In this document: in pieces, positions 1 to 7,081 of the stretch
Layout: each line of letters starts with the position of its first letter
Numbering within the stretch: the stretch's first letter is position 1
Origin: an uncultured Muribaculaceae bacterium
Lineage (GTDB): Bacteria; Bacteroidota; Bacteroidia; Bacteroidales; Muribaculaceae
Direction: 5' to 3'
DNA length: 21,856 bases
Assembly (NCBI GenBank): GCA_910583795.1
Contig: CAJTZQ010000065.1
Coordinates: 1-21,856 of the forward strand
Made by a program: the position numbers and the translations under genes
The notes under the pieces: generated by a model
Seen by the model: the letters and a program-made list of their open reading frames with translations, nothing else
The model's database searches: none
What the model was told of the DNA's origin: nothing

Positions 1-10
1 GACAATTCCC

Positions 11-48
11 ATAAAATCCGTGCGTCTTTCCGGGCGCACGGATTTTAT
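11..48. terminator. Perfect 14-bp inverted repeat, terminator-like hairpin of an off-window gene
   Basis: Positions 11-24 and 35-48 are perfect reverse complements separated by a 10-nt loop. The outer part of each arm is AT-rich, so the 3' arm ends in a T-rich run on either strand. It most likely ends a gene beyond the left edge; which strand it serves cannot be told from the window. Confidence 0.6.
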
Positions 49-59
49 CCCTTTCCATT

Positions 60-221
60 GATATTCGGGGATACTTACTGTGGGGCAACTCCACATTCGA
101 TGCTGATTGCGGCGGTATCGCTGCTCCCTTACCATTATTCCAACGGGGAAACTATACTCAAGCACATATTCTAATAAACAATTGTAACTGCCCTAATTGG
201 GAAGGGTAGCCTATAAATTAA
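60..221. other. Gene-poor spacer with a short start-less open frame
   Basis: No convincing gene is visible here. A plus-strand frame stays open from about 15 to the TAG at 207-209, but it has no ATG, runs through the terminator hairpin at 11-48, and its peptide resembles no family I know. It may be a gene remnant or chance. Confidence 0.3.
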
Positions 222-249
222 AGAGGCGCGTCCTCACGGATACGCCTCT
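222..249 (-). terminator. Intrinsic terminator of tRNA-Tyr
   Basis: AGAGGCG (222-228) pairs with CGCCTCT (243-249) around a 14-nt loop. Read on the minus strand, the hairpin lies about 40 nt downstream of the tRNA 3' end and is followed by a T-rich stretch (TTTAATTTA), as expected for a Rho-independent terminator. Confidence 0.65.
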
Positions 250-288
250 ATAAGTCGTTATGTGCAATAATTGAATTGATGTCGTAAG

Positions 289-371
289 TGGGTGGAGATG
301 GATTCGAACCACCGAAGGTATAAACCAGCAGATTTACAGTCTGCCCCATTTGGCCACTCTGGTATCCACCC
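289..371 (-). tRNA. tRNA-Tyr, anticodon GTA
   Basis: Read on the minus strand, a 7-bp acceptor stem (GGGTGGA, 371-365, with TCCACCC, 296-290) closes an 83-nt class II tRNA. The anticodon stem GCAGA/TCTGC encloses CTGTAAA, giving anticodon GTA (Tyr). A short variable-arm stem (GGT/ACC) fits the long variable arm of bacterial tRNA-Tyr, and the T loop contains TTCGAAT. The base after the acceptor stem is the discriminator A at 289; CCA is not encoded. It has its own promoter (415-446) and terminator (222-249), so it looks monocistronic. Confidence 0.97.
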
Positions 372-378
372 GGGCTTC

Positions 379-405
379 TCAGCGGAGCGGAAGCCGTTCC
401 GCTGA
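379..405 (-). other. Hairpin in the pre-tRNA-Tyr leader
   Basis: TCAGCGGA (379-386) and TCCGCTGA (398-405) form a perfect 8-bp stem. It lies between the predicted transcription start (about 409) and the tRNA 5' end at 371, so nearly the whole leader would be folded. A second stem, GCGGAA/TTCCGC (387-392 with 397-402), competes with it. Confidence 0.45.
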
Positions 406-414
406 TTTGCGCTG

Positions 415-446
415 CAAAGTTACTAATAATTTCCAAACCTTGCAAA
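415..446 (-). promoter_or_regulatory. Bacteroides-type promoter of tRNA-Tyr
   Basis: On the minus strand, TTTG (446-443) is followed after 20 bp by TAACTTTG (422-415). This matches the Bacteroidota housekeeping consensus TTTG, 19-21 bp, TAnnTTTG exactly. Predicted start is near 409, about 38 nt before the tRNA. Confidence 0.75.
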
Positions 447-576
447 TATTTTTAGAAATTTCAATCTTCCTAAAAACATTTACGCTCTAATCAAATCCAT
501 ATTCAGATTGGTTATTAACCTCTTAACCTTTCAACGCCATAACCCTCAACCCTTAAGTGAGCTTGCGAAACTTAAA

Positions 577-1557
577 TTATATTGAAAGGCGACGGAGCGT
601 TGACATAAGCTCACGATTGATTGGCTTATCATTCTTGATAGCCTTCGTGAAAGGAACATAGACAATCTCATCATTCTTGATACCGATCATCACGTTGCGC
701 TGGTCGTCAAGAAGCGCATCGACCGCTGCAGCGCCCATTCTTGATGCAAGGATACGGTCGTAAGCCGTAGGCGAACCGCCACGCTGGAGGTGACCGAGAA
801 TGGTCACACGCACATCATAATCAGGATATTCCTTCTTCACCCTCTCGGCAAGAGCCATCGCTCCTCCTGTAGAAGGAGATTCAGCGACAAGCACTATCGA
901 AGAGTTCTTTGACTTACGGAAGCCGTTGGCGATCAATTCATCGAGCTGATCCTCCTGGGTGGCAACCTCAGGAATGATAGCTGCCTCCGCACCCGACGCT
1001 ATAGCACCGTTGAGGGCGAGGAAGCCGGCATCGCGACCCATCACCTCAATAAAGAAAAGACGCTCGTGGGACGTTGCGGTGTCGCGAATCTTGTCCACGC
1101 AATCCATAATTGTGTTGAGTGCAGTGTCATAACCGATTGTGGAGTCAGTGCCGTAAAGGTCATTGTCGATTGTGCCTGGAAGACCTACAATCTGGAACTG
1201 GAATTCATTGGCAAAAATTCTTGCACCGGTAAGAGAACCGTCACCTCCGATCACCACAAGGGCATCGATGCCATGACGCTTGAGCACATCGTAAGCGCAC
1301 TGACGACCTTCCGGAGTCTGGAACTCCTTGCAACGTGCCGTTTTCAGTATTGTACCGCCGCGCTGAATGATGTTCGACACATTCTGGGTGGAAAACTCAA
1401 CAATTTCATCAGTGATAAGTCCCTTATAACCACGCATAATGCCGTATACCTTGAAACCGGCGAAAATAGCCGCGCGGGTCACCGCCCTGATAGCTGCGTT
1501 CATTCCCGGGGCATCGCCTCCGGATGTAAGGATGCCGATGGCTCTCTGTTCACTCAT
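577..1557 (-). CDS. pfkA: ATP-dependent 6-phosphofructokinase
   Basis: Phosphorylates fructose 6-phosphate to fructose 1,6-bisphosphate in cytosolic glycolysis. The 326-aa length fits the bacterial PfkA family. Visible motifs are the N-terminal nucleotide loop TSGGDAPGMN (11-20), GGDGS (104-108), the catalytic PGTIDND with Asp131 (127-133), MGRDAG (173-178) and the sugar-phosphate-binding GHLQRGG (255-261). The residue after GGD is Gly, as in ATP-using enzymes; PPi-dependent relatives have Asp there. The start ATG at 1557 directly precedes a canonical N-terminus. The gene is divergent from the HAD/ribF pair, and a near-perfect promoter at 1825-1855 implies a leader of about 260 nt containing a nested inverted repeat. 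Bacteroidota often carry more than one PFK, so this may not be the only one in the genome. Confidence 0.96.
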   Translation of the reverse strand: MSEQRAIGILTSGGDAPGMNAAIRAVTRAAIFAGFKVYGIMRGYKGLITDEIVEFSTQNVSNIIQRGGTILKTARCKEFQTPEGRQCAYDVLKRHGIDALVVIGGDGSLTGARIFANEFQFQIVGLPGTIDNDLYGTDSTIGYDTALNTIMDCVDKIRDTATSHERLFFIEVMGRDAGFLALNGAIASGAEAAIIPEVATQEDQLDELIANGFRKSKNSSIVLVAESPSTGGAMALAERVKKEYPDYDVRVTILGHLQRGGSPTAYDRILASRMGAAAVDALLDDQRNVMIGIKNDEIVYVPFTKAIKNDKPINRELMSTLRRLSI

Positions 1558-1712
1558 AACTTTTTTATTTTAATTTCTGAAAAAGAGTTTATTTAGTCTT
1601 TGTCCGCTTTCCATATGTCTATCGCAACGACATATAGTGCAATTTTGGATTTCTTAGAAAATGTTTAAATTTATTTGTCGAAGGAATTGATAAGATTTGT
1701 CGAGCAGATTTT

Positions 1713-1762
1713 TGATATTTATGATGGAGTTATGGGGTTCCATAATGACTGAATAAATATCA
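1713..1762 (-). promoter_or_regulatory. Nested symmetric inverted repeat in the pfkA leader
   Basis: TGATATTTAT (1713-1722) and ATAAATATCA (1753-1762) are perfect 10-nt complements. Inside them TTATGG (1730-1735) and CCATAA (1740-1745) form a second stem with a 4-nt loop. Both repeats share the centre 1737.5, giving one two-tier hairpin with a 7x7 internal loop. It lies about 155-205 nt upstream of the pfkA start codon, within the predicted 5' leader. It could be an RNA regulatory element or a DNA operator; I recognise no named riboswitch. Confidence 0.4.
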
Positions 1763-1824
1763 TAAAGATGCCGGCGAAGATCTCAATGACAAGACAAAAT
1801 AAATTTTAAACGGTTTCTTAACCA

Positions 1825-1855
1825 CAAAGGTAACGTTTTGTCGGGAAGTGACAAA
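1825..1855 (-). promoter_or_regulatory. Bacteroides-type promoter of pfkA
   Basis: On the minus strand, TTTG (1855-1852) is followed after 19 bp by TACCTTTG (1832-1825), a full match to the Bacteroidota -33/-7 consensus. The predicted start near 1818 leaves a leader of about 260 nt before the ATG at 1557. Confidence 0.7.
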
Positions 1856-1864
1856 AAAAATCTG

Positions 1865-1872
1865 TAATTTTG
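1865..1872 (+). promoter_or_regulatory. Probable -7 box for the HAD/ribF pair
   Basis: TAATTTTG matches TAnnTTTG and lies 49 nt before the HAD start codon. The only upstream TTTTG (1836-1840) is 24 bp away, longer than usual, so the -33 element is weak. It sits back to back with the pfkA promoter. Confidence 0.45.
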
Positions 1873-1921
1873 CAATTACAAATCTTCACTTGATTTATTA
1901 TTACAACACACAATCGGAAAA

Positions 1922-2554
1922 ATGGATAATATCAAAAACATAATATTTGATCTTGGAGGGGTCGTCATAGACCTCGACAGAAACAGTGCCATCTCAGGTT
2001 TGACCGAATTAGGGATCAAAGATGCCGCAAAGCTGCTTGGAGAATATGAGCAAAAAGGACCTTTCCTGAAACTGGAAACCGGAGAAATCACCTCTTCCGA
2101 GCTTTTCGACACTCTCCTCCCGCAGTGTCATCCCGGCACCACCACCACCGACATCCGCGACGCTTTTGAGAAATTCCTTGTAGACCTCCCGGTGGTAAGA
2201 CTCCAGACAATCAGACAGCTCCGCGAGAAAGGATACAAGCTGTTTGTGCTCTCCAATACAAACCCTATCATGTATAACCACTGGATCGAGGAGAAATTCC
2301 GTCAGGAAGGTGTAACCGTCAACGATTATTTCGACGGGATAGTGGTTTCATTTCAGGAACTGACATGCAAGCCGGATCCACAAATTTTCCGCAACCTTGT
2401 AGAACGTTACCATCTTACCCCGCGCGAGACAGTGCTTCTCGACGATTCGGAGGCAAATTGCAAGTCAGCTCGCACAATCGGGCTGAATGCCGTACAAGTG
2501 AAGAAAGACGGCGACGATTCTTTCTTAAACATCTGCAACAGACTCTTAAAATGA
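1922..2554 (+). CDS. HAD-superfamily phosphatase, YihX-like (subfamily IA)
   Basis: A cytosolic HAD hydrolase of 210 aa. Motif I is FDLGGVVID with nucleophile Asp10; the +2 position is Gly rather than the usual Asp, as in E. coli YihX. Motif II is VLSNTN, motif III lysine lies in CKPD, and motif IV is LLDDSEAN. The helical C1 cap between motifs I and II and the overall spacing resemble YihX, a phosphatase acting on glucose 1-phosphate. Its stop overlaps the ribF start in an ATGA (2551-2554), so the two are translationally coupled. That context suggests a flavin role such as FMN hydrolysis or the precursor-phosphate step of riboflavin synthesis, but the substrate cannot be read from sequence. 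Confidence 0.85.
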   Translation: MDNIKNIIFDLGGVVIDLDRNSAISGLTELGIKDAAKLLGEYEQKGPFLKLETGEITSSELFDTLLPQCHPGTTTTDIRDAFEKFLVDLPVVRLQTIRQLREKGYKLFVLSNTNPIMYNHWIEEKFRQEGVTVNDYFDGIVVSFQELTCKPDPQIFRNLVERYHLTPRETVLLDDSEANCKSARTIGLNAVQVKKDGDDSFLNICNRLLK

Positions 2555-3438
2555 CAAGAAAAGGAGCCGTAATAGGCACATTCGACGGAGTGCATCTCGG
2601 TCATGCAATTGTGTTGTCGACTCTGACAAAAGAATCGGAGATACGAAATCTGGAACCTATCGCCGTGACATTCGATCGTCACCCTCTTGCCCTGATAGCA
2701 CCGCACAGAGCTCCCAAAGCCATAATCACCCTTGAAAAAAAGGAGGAACTTATACGCAAGTCAGGAGTGCTTCCGATTGTTATTCCTTTCGATGAGAAGC
2801 TTCGTTCAACCACAGCCGCTGACTGGATGAAATTCCTTAGAGATGAGCATGGCGTCGAGATGCTTGTGGTGGGCTATGACACCACATTCGGATGCGACGG
2901 GCTCTCCTATTCAATTTCAGACTATCGCCGGCTCGGAGAAAAAATCGGAATGGAAGTGATAGAAGCTCCATTCGTGGCGGGGATAAGCAGTTCTGCAATA
3001 CGCAAGGCTATCGGCGAAGGCAATGTGGAAGATGCTGCAAAAATGCTCGGCAGACATTTTTCACTACCCGGAATAGTTGTAGACGGCAATAAACTCGGCA
3101 GGACAATCGGATTCCCCACAGCCAATCTTATGCCCTCCCCCGGAATTGTAGTCCCGTCAAACGGAGTTTATGCTGCCAAAGCTATTTTGCCCGACGGCAA
3201 GAAAGTGGATGCCATGGTCAATATCGGGGTGCGACCCACAATCATGCGCGGAGACAACCAGACGGTGGAAGCCCACCTCATAAACTGGAAAGGCGACCTT
3301 TACGGTAAAAACATCCGGCTCACATTCTATAACCGTCTCAGAGATGAAGTGAAGTTCAACTCTATCGAAGCGCTACGCAAACAGCTCGAAGCAGACCGTC
3401 AAGAAGCGATCAATAGTCTTCAAGAGATAAAAAATTAA
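2551..3438 (+). CDS. ribF: Bifunctional riboflavin kinase / FAD synthetase
   Basis: Converts riboflavin to FMN and FMN to FAD in the cytosol. The N-terminal adenylyltransferase half shows GTFDGVHLGH (9-18, the HxGH nucleotidyltransferase signature), VGYDTTFG (107-114) and ISSSAIR (145-151). The C-terminal kinase half shows GRTIGFPTANL (183-193), NGVYAAK (204-210) and NIGVRPT (224-230), with a conserved end around residues 255-285. I chose the ATG at 2551 because it forms an ATGA overlap with the HAD gene and the family motif follows at once. A longer frame from 2365 would lie inside the HAD gene. At 295 aa it is slightly shorter than usual because it lacks the 10-15 residues that normally precede the first motif. 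Confidence 0.95.
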   Translation: MTRKGAVIGTFDGVHLGHAIVLSTLTKESEIRNLEPIAVTFDRHPLALIAPHRAPKAIITLEKKEELIRKSGVLPIVIPFDEKLRSTTAADWMKFLRDEHGVEMLVVGYDTTFGCDGLSYSISDYRRLGEKIGMEVIEAPFVAGISSSAIRKAIGEGNVEDAAKMLGRHFSLPGIVVDGNKLGRTIGFPTANLMPSPGIVVPSNGVYAAKAILPDGKKVDAMVNIGVRPTIMRGDNQTVEAHLINWKGDLYGKNIRLTFYNRLRDEVKFNSIEALRKQLEADRQEAINSLQEIKN

Positions 3439-3487
3439 CCTCAAAACCTGTTTGGTGATAAAAATTTTATATCTCATGCGACAAAAC

Positions 3488-3530
3488 ACCGCAAATAATG
3501 GTTATATTTGCAAATATAAACCTTTGCGGT
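3488..3530. promoter_or_regulatory. Long palindromic element at the upp promoter
   Basis: An 18-bp perfect palindrome (3502-3519) is flanked by outer arms ACCGCAAA (3488-3495) and TTTGCGGT (3523-3530). With a 4-nt and a 1-nt bulge, about 19 base pairs can form almost continuously. The palindrome contains the -7-like box at 3503-3510. It could be an operator, or the ribF terminator overlapping the next promoter; no T-tract follows. Confidence 0.5.
3503..3510 (+). promoter_or_regulatory. -7 box of the upp-ribH gene cluster
   Basis: TATATTTG matches TAnnTTTG, placing transcription start near 3515, about 70 nt before the preferred upp start. No TTTG stands at the usual upstream spacing, so the box may need an activator acting at the palindrome around it. 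Confidence 0.45.
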
Positions 3531-3582
3531 ATTCTCGAGTCATTTATAATGGTTCATGACGCCGCTTCCACACCATTCCGCT

Positions 3583-4254
3583 ATGAACGATATCGAAATT
3601 GTTAACTTTGCCACGACTCCAAGTATTGTGAGCCAATACATGAGAGAGTTGCGCGACGTCAATATTCAAAACGACCCGATGCGATTCCGTCTTAATCTCG
3701 ACCGTATCGGTGAGATCATGGCTTATGAAATCTCAAAACGCCTTGACTACACTCAAGAAAAAGTCCAGACTCCACTCGGGTTCACCATGTGCCACGAACC
3801 GGTCAATCAGATTGTGCTTGGCACAATCCTGCGTGCCGGGCTACCGTTCCACCACGGATTCCTGAACTTTTTCGACCATGCTGAAAACGCTTTTGTCAGC
3901 GCTTATCGCCGATACAAGGAAAGCAGCGAGAAATTCGATGTGCTCGTGGAATATATGGCGGCGCCACGAATCGACGGCAAGACCCTTATCCTTATCGACC
4001 CGATGCTCGCAACCGGAAGTTCAATGGAGCTTGGATACCAGGCGCTTCTAAAAAAAGGGACGCCCGCAAGAATTCACATAGCCACCATCATAGCATCCCG
4101 AAAGGCTGTGGAATATATCTGTGAAAAATTTCCCGGAGGGATAACCACACTATGGGCAGGCGCAATCGATCCTGAAATTGATTCCCACAGCTATATAATC
4201 CCCGGACTCGGCGATGCCGGCGACCTCGCATTCGGAGTTAAAGACGACAATTAA
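3583..4254 (+). CDS. upp: Uracil phosphoribosyltransferase
   Basis: Pyrimidine salvage enzyme making UMP from uracil and PRPP. The 223-aa form from ATG 3583 shows TILRAGLP (81-88), the PRPP loop LIDPMLATGSSM (137-148; the usual GGSM is GSSM here) and the uracil-binding C-terminal PGLGDAGD. I preferred the second ATG at 3583 because the first nine residues from the ATG at 3556 are unlike the family; the true start could be either. It heads a tightly packed run of same-strand genes ending with ribH, with recF starting 22 bp downstream. Confidence 0.93.
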   Translation: MNDIEIVNFATTPSIVSQYMRELRDVNIQNDPMRFRLNLDRIGEIMAYEISKRLDYTQEKVQTPLGFTMCHEPVNQIVLGTILRAGLPFHHGFLNFFDHAENAFVSAYRRYKESSEKFDVLVEYMAAPRIDGKTLILIDPMLATGSSMELGYQALLKKGTPARIHIATIIASRKAVEYICEKFPGGITTLWAGAIDPEIDSHSYIIPGLGDAGDLAFGVKDDN

Positions 4255-4276
4255 AAATGCCTTAAAACCGCGGGAA

Positions 4277-5380
4277 GTGATTTTAAAAAGTATCGATATT
4301 CTCAATTTTAAGAACATAGCATCCACCACGCTCGAATTTTCCCCGGGCGTGAATTGCCTGTTGGGCATGAACGGAATGGGAAAGAGCAACCTCCTTGAGG
4401 CTATTCATTTCCTGAGCATGGCAAGACCGATGACCGCGCTTCCGGACAATGCCTTGATTCGCCATGGAGAAGACATGCTTATCGTGAAAGGGGAATATCT
4501 TGCCGACTCCGGAACCAGCGATATCATTGCATGCGGCATTACACGCGGCAAAGGGAAAAACCTTAAACGCAACGGCAAAGAATACAAACGATTCTCCGAA
4601 CATATCGGAAGATACCCCATTGTGACTGTAACCCCGGGAGATTCTCAACTCGTGAACGGACCGGGTGAAGACAGAAGGAAACTGATGGATATGGTGATAT
4701 CGCAGGCTCATCCTGAATATCTCGCCCAGCTGATAAGATATAACCGCGCTCTCGAAAGCCGTAACAGAATGCTTAGGGCAGGTGTGCGCGATTCCCTGCT
4801 CTATGAATCCGTAGAGACCGGACTCGAAGACGCGGCAGCTCTCATTCATTCCACCCGTCGCGAGTGGGTGAAAACAATCGCTCCCAAAGTTGAGGATTGC
4901 TATTCGCGACTTGCGGGAGAGCGTGAGAAAGTAGAGATAGCTTATTCCAGCCAGCTCACAGGCACCTCCATGAAGGAACTTCTTGCAGAACGACGTCCCA
5001 AAGACACCATCCTGGGATATACATCCGCAGGCACCCACAGAGACGATATCGACGCGAAGCTCGACGGATACAGTCTCAGACGGCTCGGAAGCCAGGGACA
5101 GGTGAAGTCTTTCACTGTGGCATTGCGTCTTGCAATTTTCGACTATCTAAAGGAAGCAAGCGGAACAACTCCCCTTCTTTTACTTGACGATATTTTTGAT
5201 AAGCTCGATGCATCAAGAGTGGAAAACATAATGCATGAAGTGACAGCCAACCAGACTTTCGGACAAATATTTATAACCGACACCAACCGTAAGCATCTCG
5301 ACGACATCCTTGCCGGGATGGAAGGTCCATGTTCAATGCTGAATGTGGAAAACGGTGTCTTCACCCCCTTAAATATCTGA
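4277..5380 (+). CDS. recF: DNA replication/repair protein RecF (GTG start)
   Basis: SMC-like ATPase that helps load RecA at single-strand gaps. From the GTG at 4277 it has 367 aa, the usual length, beginning MILKSIDILNFKN as RecF proteins do. It shows Walker A GMNGMGKS (30-37), AGTHRDD, the signature GSQGQVKSFTVALRLA and Walker B LLLLDDIFDKLD. An in-frame ATG at 4214 would add 21 residues overlapping upp that do not look like the family, so GTG is preferred. The gene sits between upp and the DciA-like gene, with only 5 bp to the latter, implying co-transcription. RecF and DciA-type genes are, as I recall, often neighbours in Bacteroidota. Confidence 0.94.
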   Translation: MILKSIDILNFKNIASTTLEFSPGVNCLLGMNGMGKSNLLEAIHFLSMARPMTALPDNALIRHGEDMLIVKGEYLADSGTSDIIACGITRGKGKNLKRNGKEYKRFSEHIGRYPIVTVTPGDSQLVNGPGEDRRKLMDMVISQAHPEYLAQLIRYNRALESRNRMLRAGVRDSLLYESVETGLEDAAALIHSTRREWVKTIAPKVEDCYSRLAGEREKVEIAYSSQLTGTSMKELLAERRPKDTILGYTSAGTHRDDIDAKLDGYSLRRLGSQGQVKSFTVALRLAIFDYLKEASGTTPLLLLDDIFDKLDASRVENIMHEVTANQTFGQIFITDTNRKHLDDILAGMEGPCSMLNVENGVFTPLNI

Positions 5381-5385
5381 TCGTA

Positions 5386-5679
5386 ATGGAAAGAAGCGAA
5401 TCCCAAAGCATTGGAGATATCCTGCGTCTCGCTTTTCAAGACAATTGCATGCAAGACCGTCTCGATGAATGCAAGGCTGTGGAATTCTGGCACATGGTCA
5501 TAGGAGAAGCAAATGCAAAAGAATGTCGCCGTCCCTATGTCAGAGATGGAGTCATGACCGTGGGGATACCCAACGCTTCTCTCCGCAATGAGCTACTAAT
5601 GAACAGGTCATTAATCCGCCGGTCTATCAATGATATGATCGGTAAAGAAACCATAACTGAAATACGTTTCATCTCATGA
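5386..5679 (+). CDS. DUF721 / DciA-like protein, putative replicative helicase loader
   Basis: A 97-aa protein with the DUF721 pattern: an N-terminal helix (SIGDILRLAFQ), a central W plus helix (AVEFWHMVIGEA) and a C-terminal KH-like part with strands (DGVMTVGIPNASLRNELLMN). Family members called DciA help place the DnaB helicase in bacteria lacking DnaC or DnaI. I chose the ATG at 5386, five bases after the recF stop; the earlier in-frame ATG at 5329 lies inside recF. Its stop overlaps the thioesterase start as ATGA (5676-5679). The family assignment is good; the helicase-loading role is inherited from the family. Confidence 0.82.
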   Translation: MERSESQSIGDILRLAFQDNCMQDRLDECKAVEFWHMVIGEANAKECRRPYVRDGVMTVGIPNASLRNELLMNRSLIRRSINDMIGKETITEIRFIS

Positions 5680-6131
5680 ATCCAGATCTTATACCAAATC
5701 CTGATATATTCCACCACTCCACTCCGATGCAGTTGCGTTTCAACGATGTCGACGTGCTCGGACACATGAACAACACTGTCTATTTTTCTCTCTACGACAC
5801 AGCTAAAGCCGACTACTTCACGGTTGTGCAGGGAAAACAGATAGACTGGAAACATGTGGACATTGTTGTGGCAAACGTAAATTGTGCATATCTCGCGCCT
5901 GTCTTTTTCGGAGAAGATATAGAAGTGCTGACCACATGCGTATCAATATCCGAAAAAAGTTTCAAACTAATACAGATGATCAGGGAAACAAACACTCTCG
6001 AACCAAAATCTATCTGTGAGACAATAATGGTAAGTTTCGACCCCAAAACGCAGACCGCCTGCGAAATGCCGGAAATATGGAAAAGGCAACTCTGCGATTT
6101 TGAGAAACGCGATTTAATCAAGAATAAATAA
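5676..6131 (+). CDS. Hotdog-fold acyl-CoA thioesterase (4HBT family)
   Basis: A 151-aa cytosolic hotdog protein. The diagnostic stretch RFNDVDVLGHMNN (21-33) matches the RFxDxDxxGHxNN motif of YbgC/FadM-type thioesterases, followed by an aromatic and acidic helix (YFSLYDTAKADYF). Asp24 or Asp26 is the expected catalytic acid. Such enzymes hydrolyse acyl-CoA or similar thioesters; chain preference cannot be told. The ATG overlaps the DUF721 stop by 4 bp, indicating coupling. Nothing ties it clearly to recF or flavin genes, so this may only be operon hitch-hiking. Confidence 0.88.
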   Translation: MNPDLIPNPDIFHHSTPMQLRFNDVDVLGHMNNTVYFSLYDTAKADYFTVVQGKQIDWKHVDIVVANVNCAYLAPVFFGEDIEVLTTCVSISEKSFKLIQMIRETNTLEPKSICETIMVSFDPKTQTACEMPEIWKRQLCDFEKRDLIKNK

Positions 6132-6143
6132 TTCCCATATATT

Positions 6144-7061
6144 ATGACACAAATAGAAATCCCGCTGAAGCTTGACAGTTTCAAAAAAAACTCCCCGGAA
6201 ATTAAGGTTCTGGAAGAAGTGATGCAATGTCGCAAAGACGTAGGCAATCTTATGGAGGGAGAGCGTGCAATGGATGCAATGCAACGCACTGTGGAAGGGC
6301 TCCGCGCAATGCGTGAGTTTCCCGACTTCGGCAACATTGAGTTTCGTGCTCTCCTCGTGGCTGTCATCTTCGATCTCGCTGAAATCCATTTCACACTTAA
6401 AGACTATAAACAAAGCGAAAAGGAGCTTGACACCCTTTTCAAGATACTTGATAATCTTGTAAAACTTGATGAGACACGTTTCGGGAGATTCCATATTCTT
6501 GCCATGGAACTCTCCACACGTATTCTCCGTTCGCGCAAAAAGGCTCTTGACCTTCTTGTGAAACAGCAGATCAACGCCGGCGCCCTCTACGACAAAGTCA
6601 ACTCCGGAGTCGTGGCGGCGACCGATAAACTTGTTGATTCTCTCAGAAACGTCGGACAGTTGCTCGCTTCAACCGGCGACCTTAAAGCGGCCCTTAAGTT
6701 TTATGCCGAGGCTATAAAATTCTCAAAGAAACGCACAGGGAGAGTCACCCGAAAAGAAGTCAAGATGACAATAGAGATGGCGGAAATTATGATGCGTATC
6801 CGTTCAATGCGTCCACGCGCACAACGACTTCTCAATGCCATTCTTCCTCACGCAATATCCCTTGAGACGATAGAGCTTGAACAAGATATCCTTGCATTGC
6901 AAGGGTTGATCAATGCAGAGGCAGACAATGAGTCAAAATGGAAAAATTTCATCCGTCAGCTCACACTGTCAGCAAAAGCCAAATTCAAGAAAAATGAAAA
7001 GCCGGATGCCAAGGGAAAACAAGATGGGACCGCTCAGGCAGACAACACACAATTGGATTAA
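6144..7061 (+). CDS. Conserved helical, TPR-like protein of unknown function
   Basis: 305 aa, no signal peptide and no membrane segment, so probably cytosolic. Almost entirely helical: helices rich in A, L, K and E around residues 35-120, and a TPR-like pair near 165-190 (VGQLLASTGDLKAALKFYAEAIKF). The C-terminal 25 residues are a hydrophilic, low-complexity tail (K, D, Q, N). It follows the thioesterase by 12 bp and precedes ribH by 20 bp. A TPR-type gene next to ribH is, from memory, recurrent in Bacteroidota. A scaffold role for a neighbouring enzyme is possible, but no activity is suggested by any motif. Confidence 0.75.
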   Translation: MTQIEIPLKLDSFKKNSPEIKVLEEVMQCRKDVGNLMEGERAMDAMQRTVEGLRAMREFPDFGNIEFRALLVAVIFDLAEIHFTLKDYKQSEKELDTLFKILDNLVKLDETRFGRFHILAMELSTRILRSRKKALDLLVKQQINAGALYDKVNSGVVAATDKLVDSLRNVGQLLASTGDLKAALKFYAEAIKFSKKRTGRVTRKEVKMTIEMAEIMMRIRSMRPRAQRLLNAILPHAISLETIELEQDILALQGLINAEADNESKWKNFIRQLTLSAKAKFKKNEKPDAKGKQDGTAQADNTQLD

Positions 7062-7081
7062 AAGGTATAAACGATAGAAAC

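Noticed and set aside
15..209. Start-less plus-strand open frame at the left edge
   Set aside because: No ATG, crosses a terminator hairpin, and no homology recognised; kept only as a note on the spacer.
553..575. TTAAGT/ACTTAA hairpin just after pfkA as its terminator
   Set aside because: Only a 6-bp AT-rich stem with an 11-nt loop and no T-tract.
1066..1596. 176-aa open frame on the plus strand across pfkA
   Set aside because: Antisense shadow of pfkA, whose full set of motifs is on the other strand; no family resemblance.
4283..5038. 251-aa open frame on the minus strand
   Set aside because: Lies antisense to recF and has no recognisable domain; recF is certain.
5813..6394. 193-aa open frame on the minus strand across the thioesterase and TPR-like genes
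   Set aside because: Antisense to two well-supported coupled genes; low-complexity, family-less peptide.
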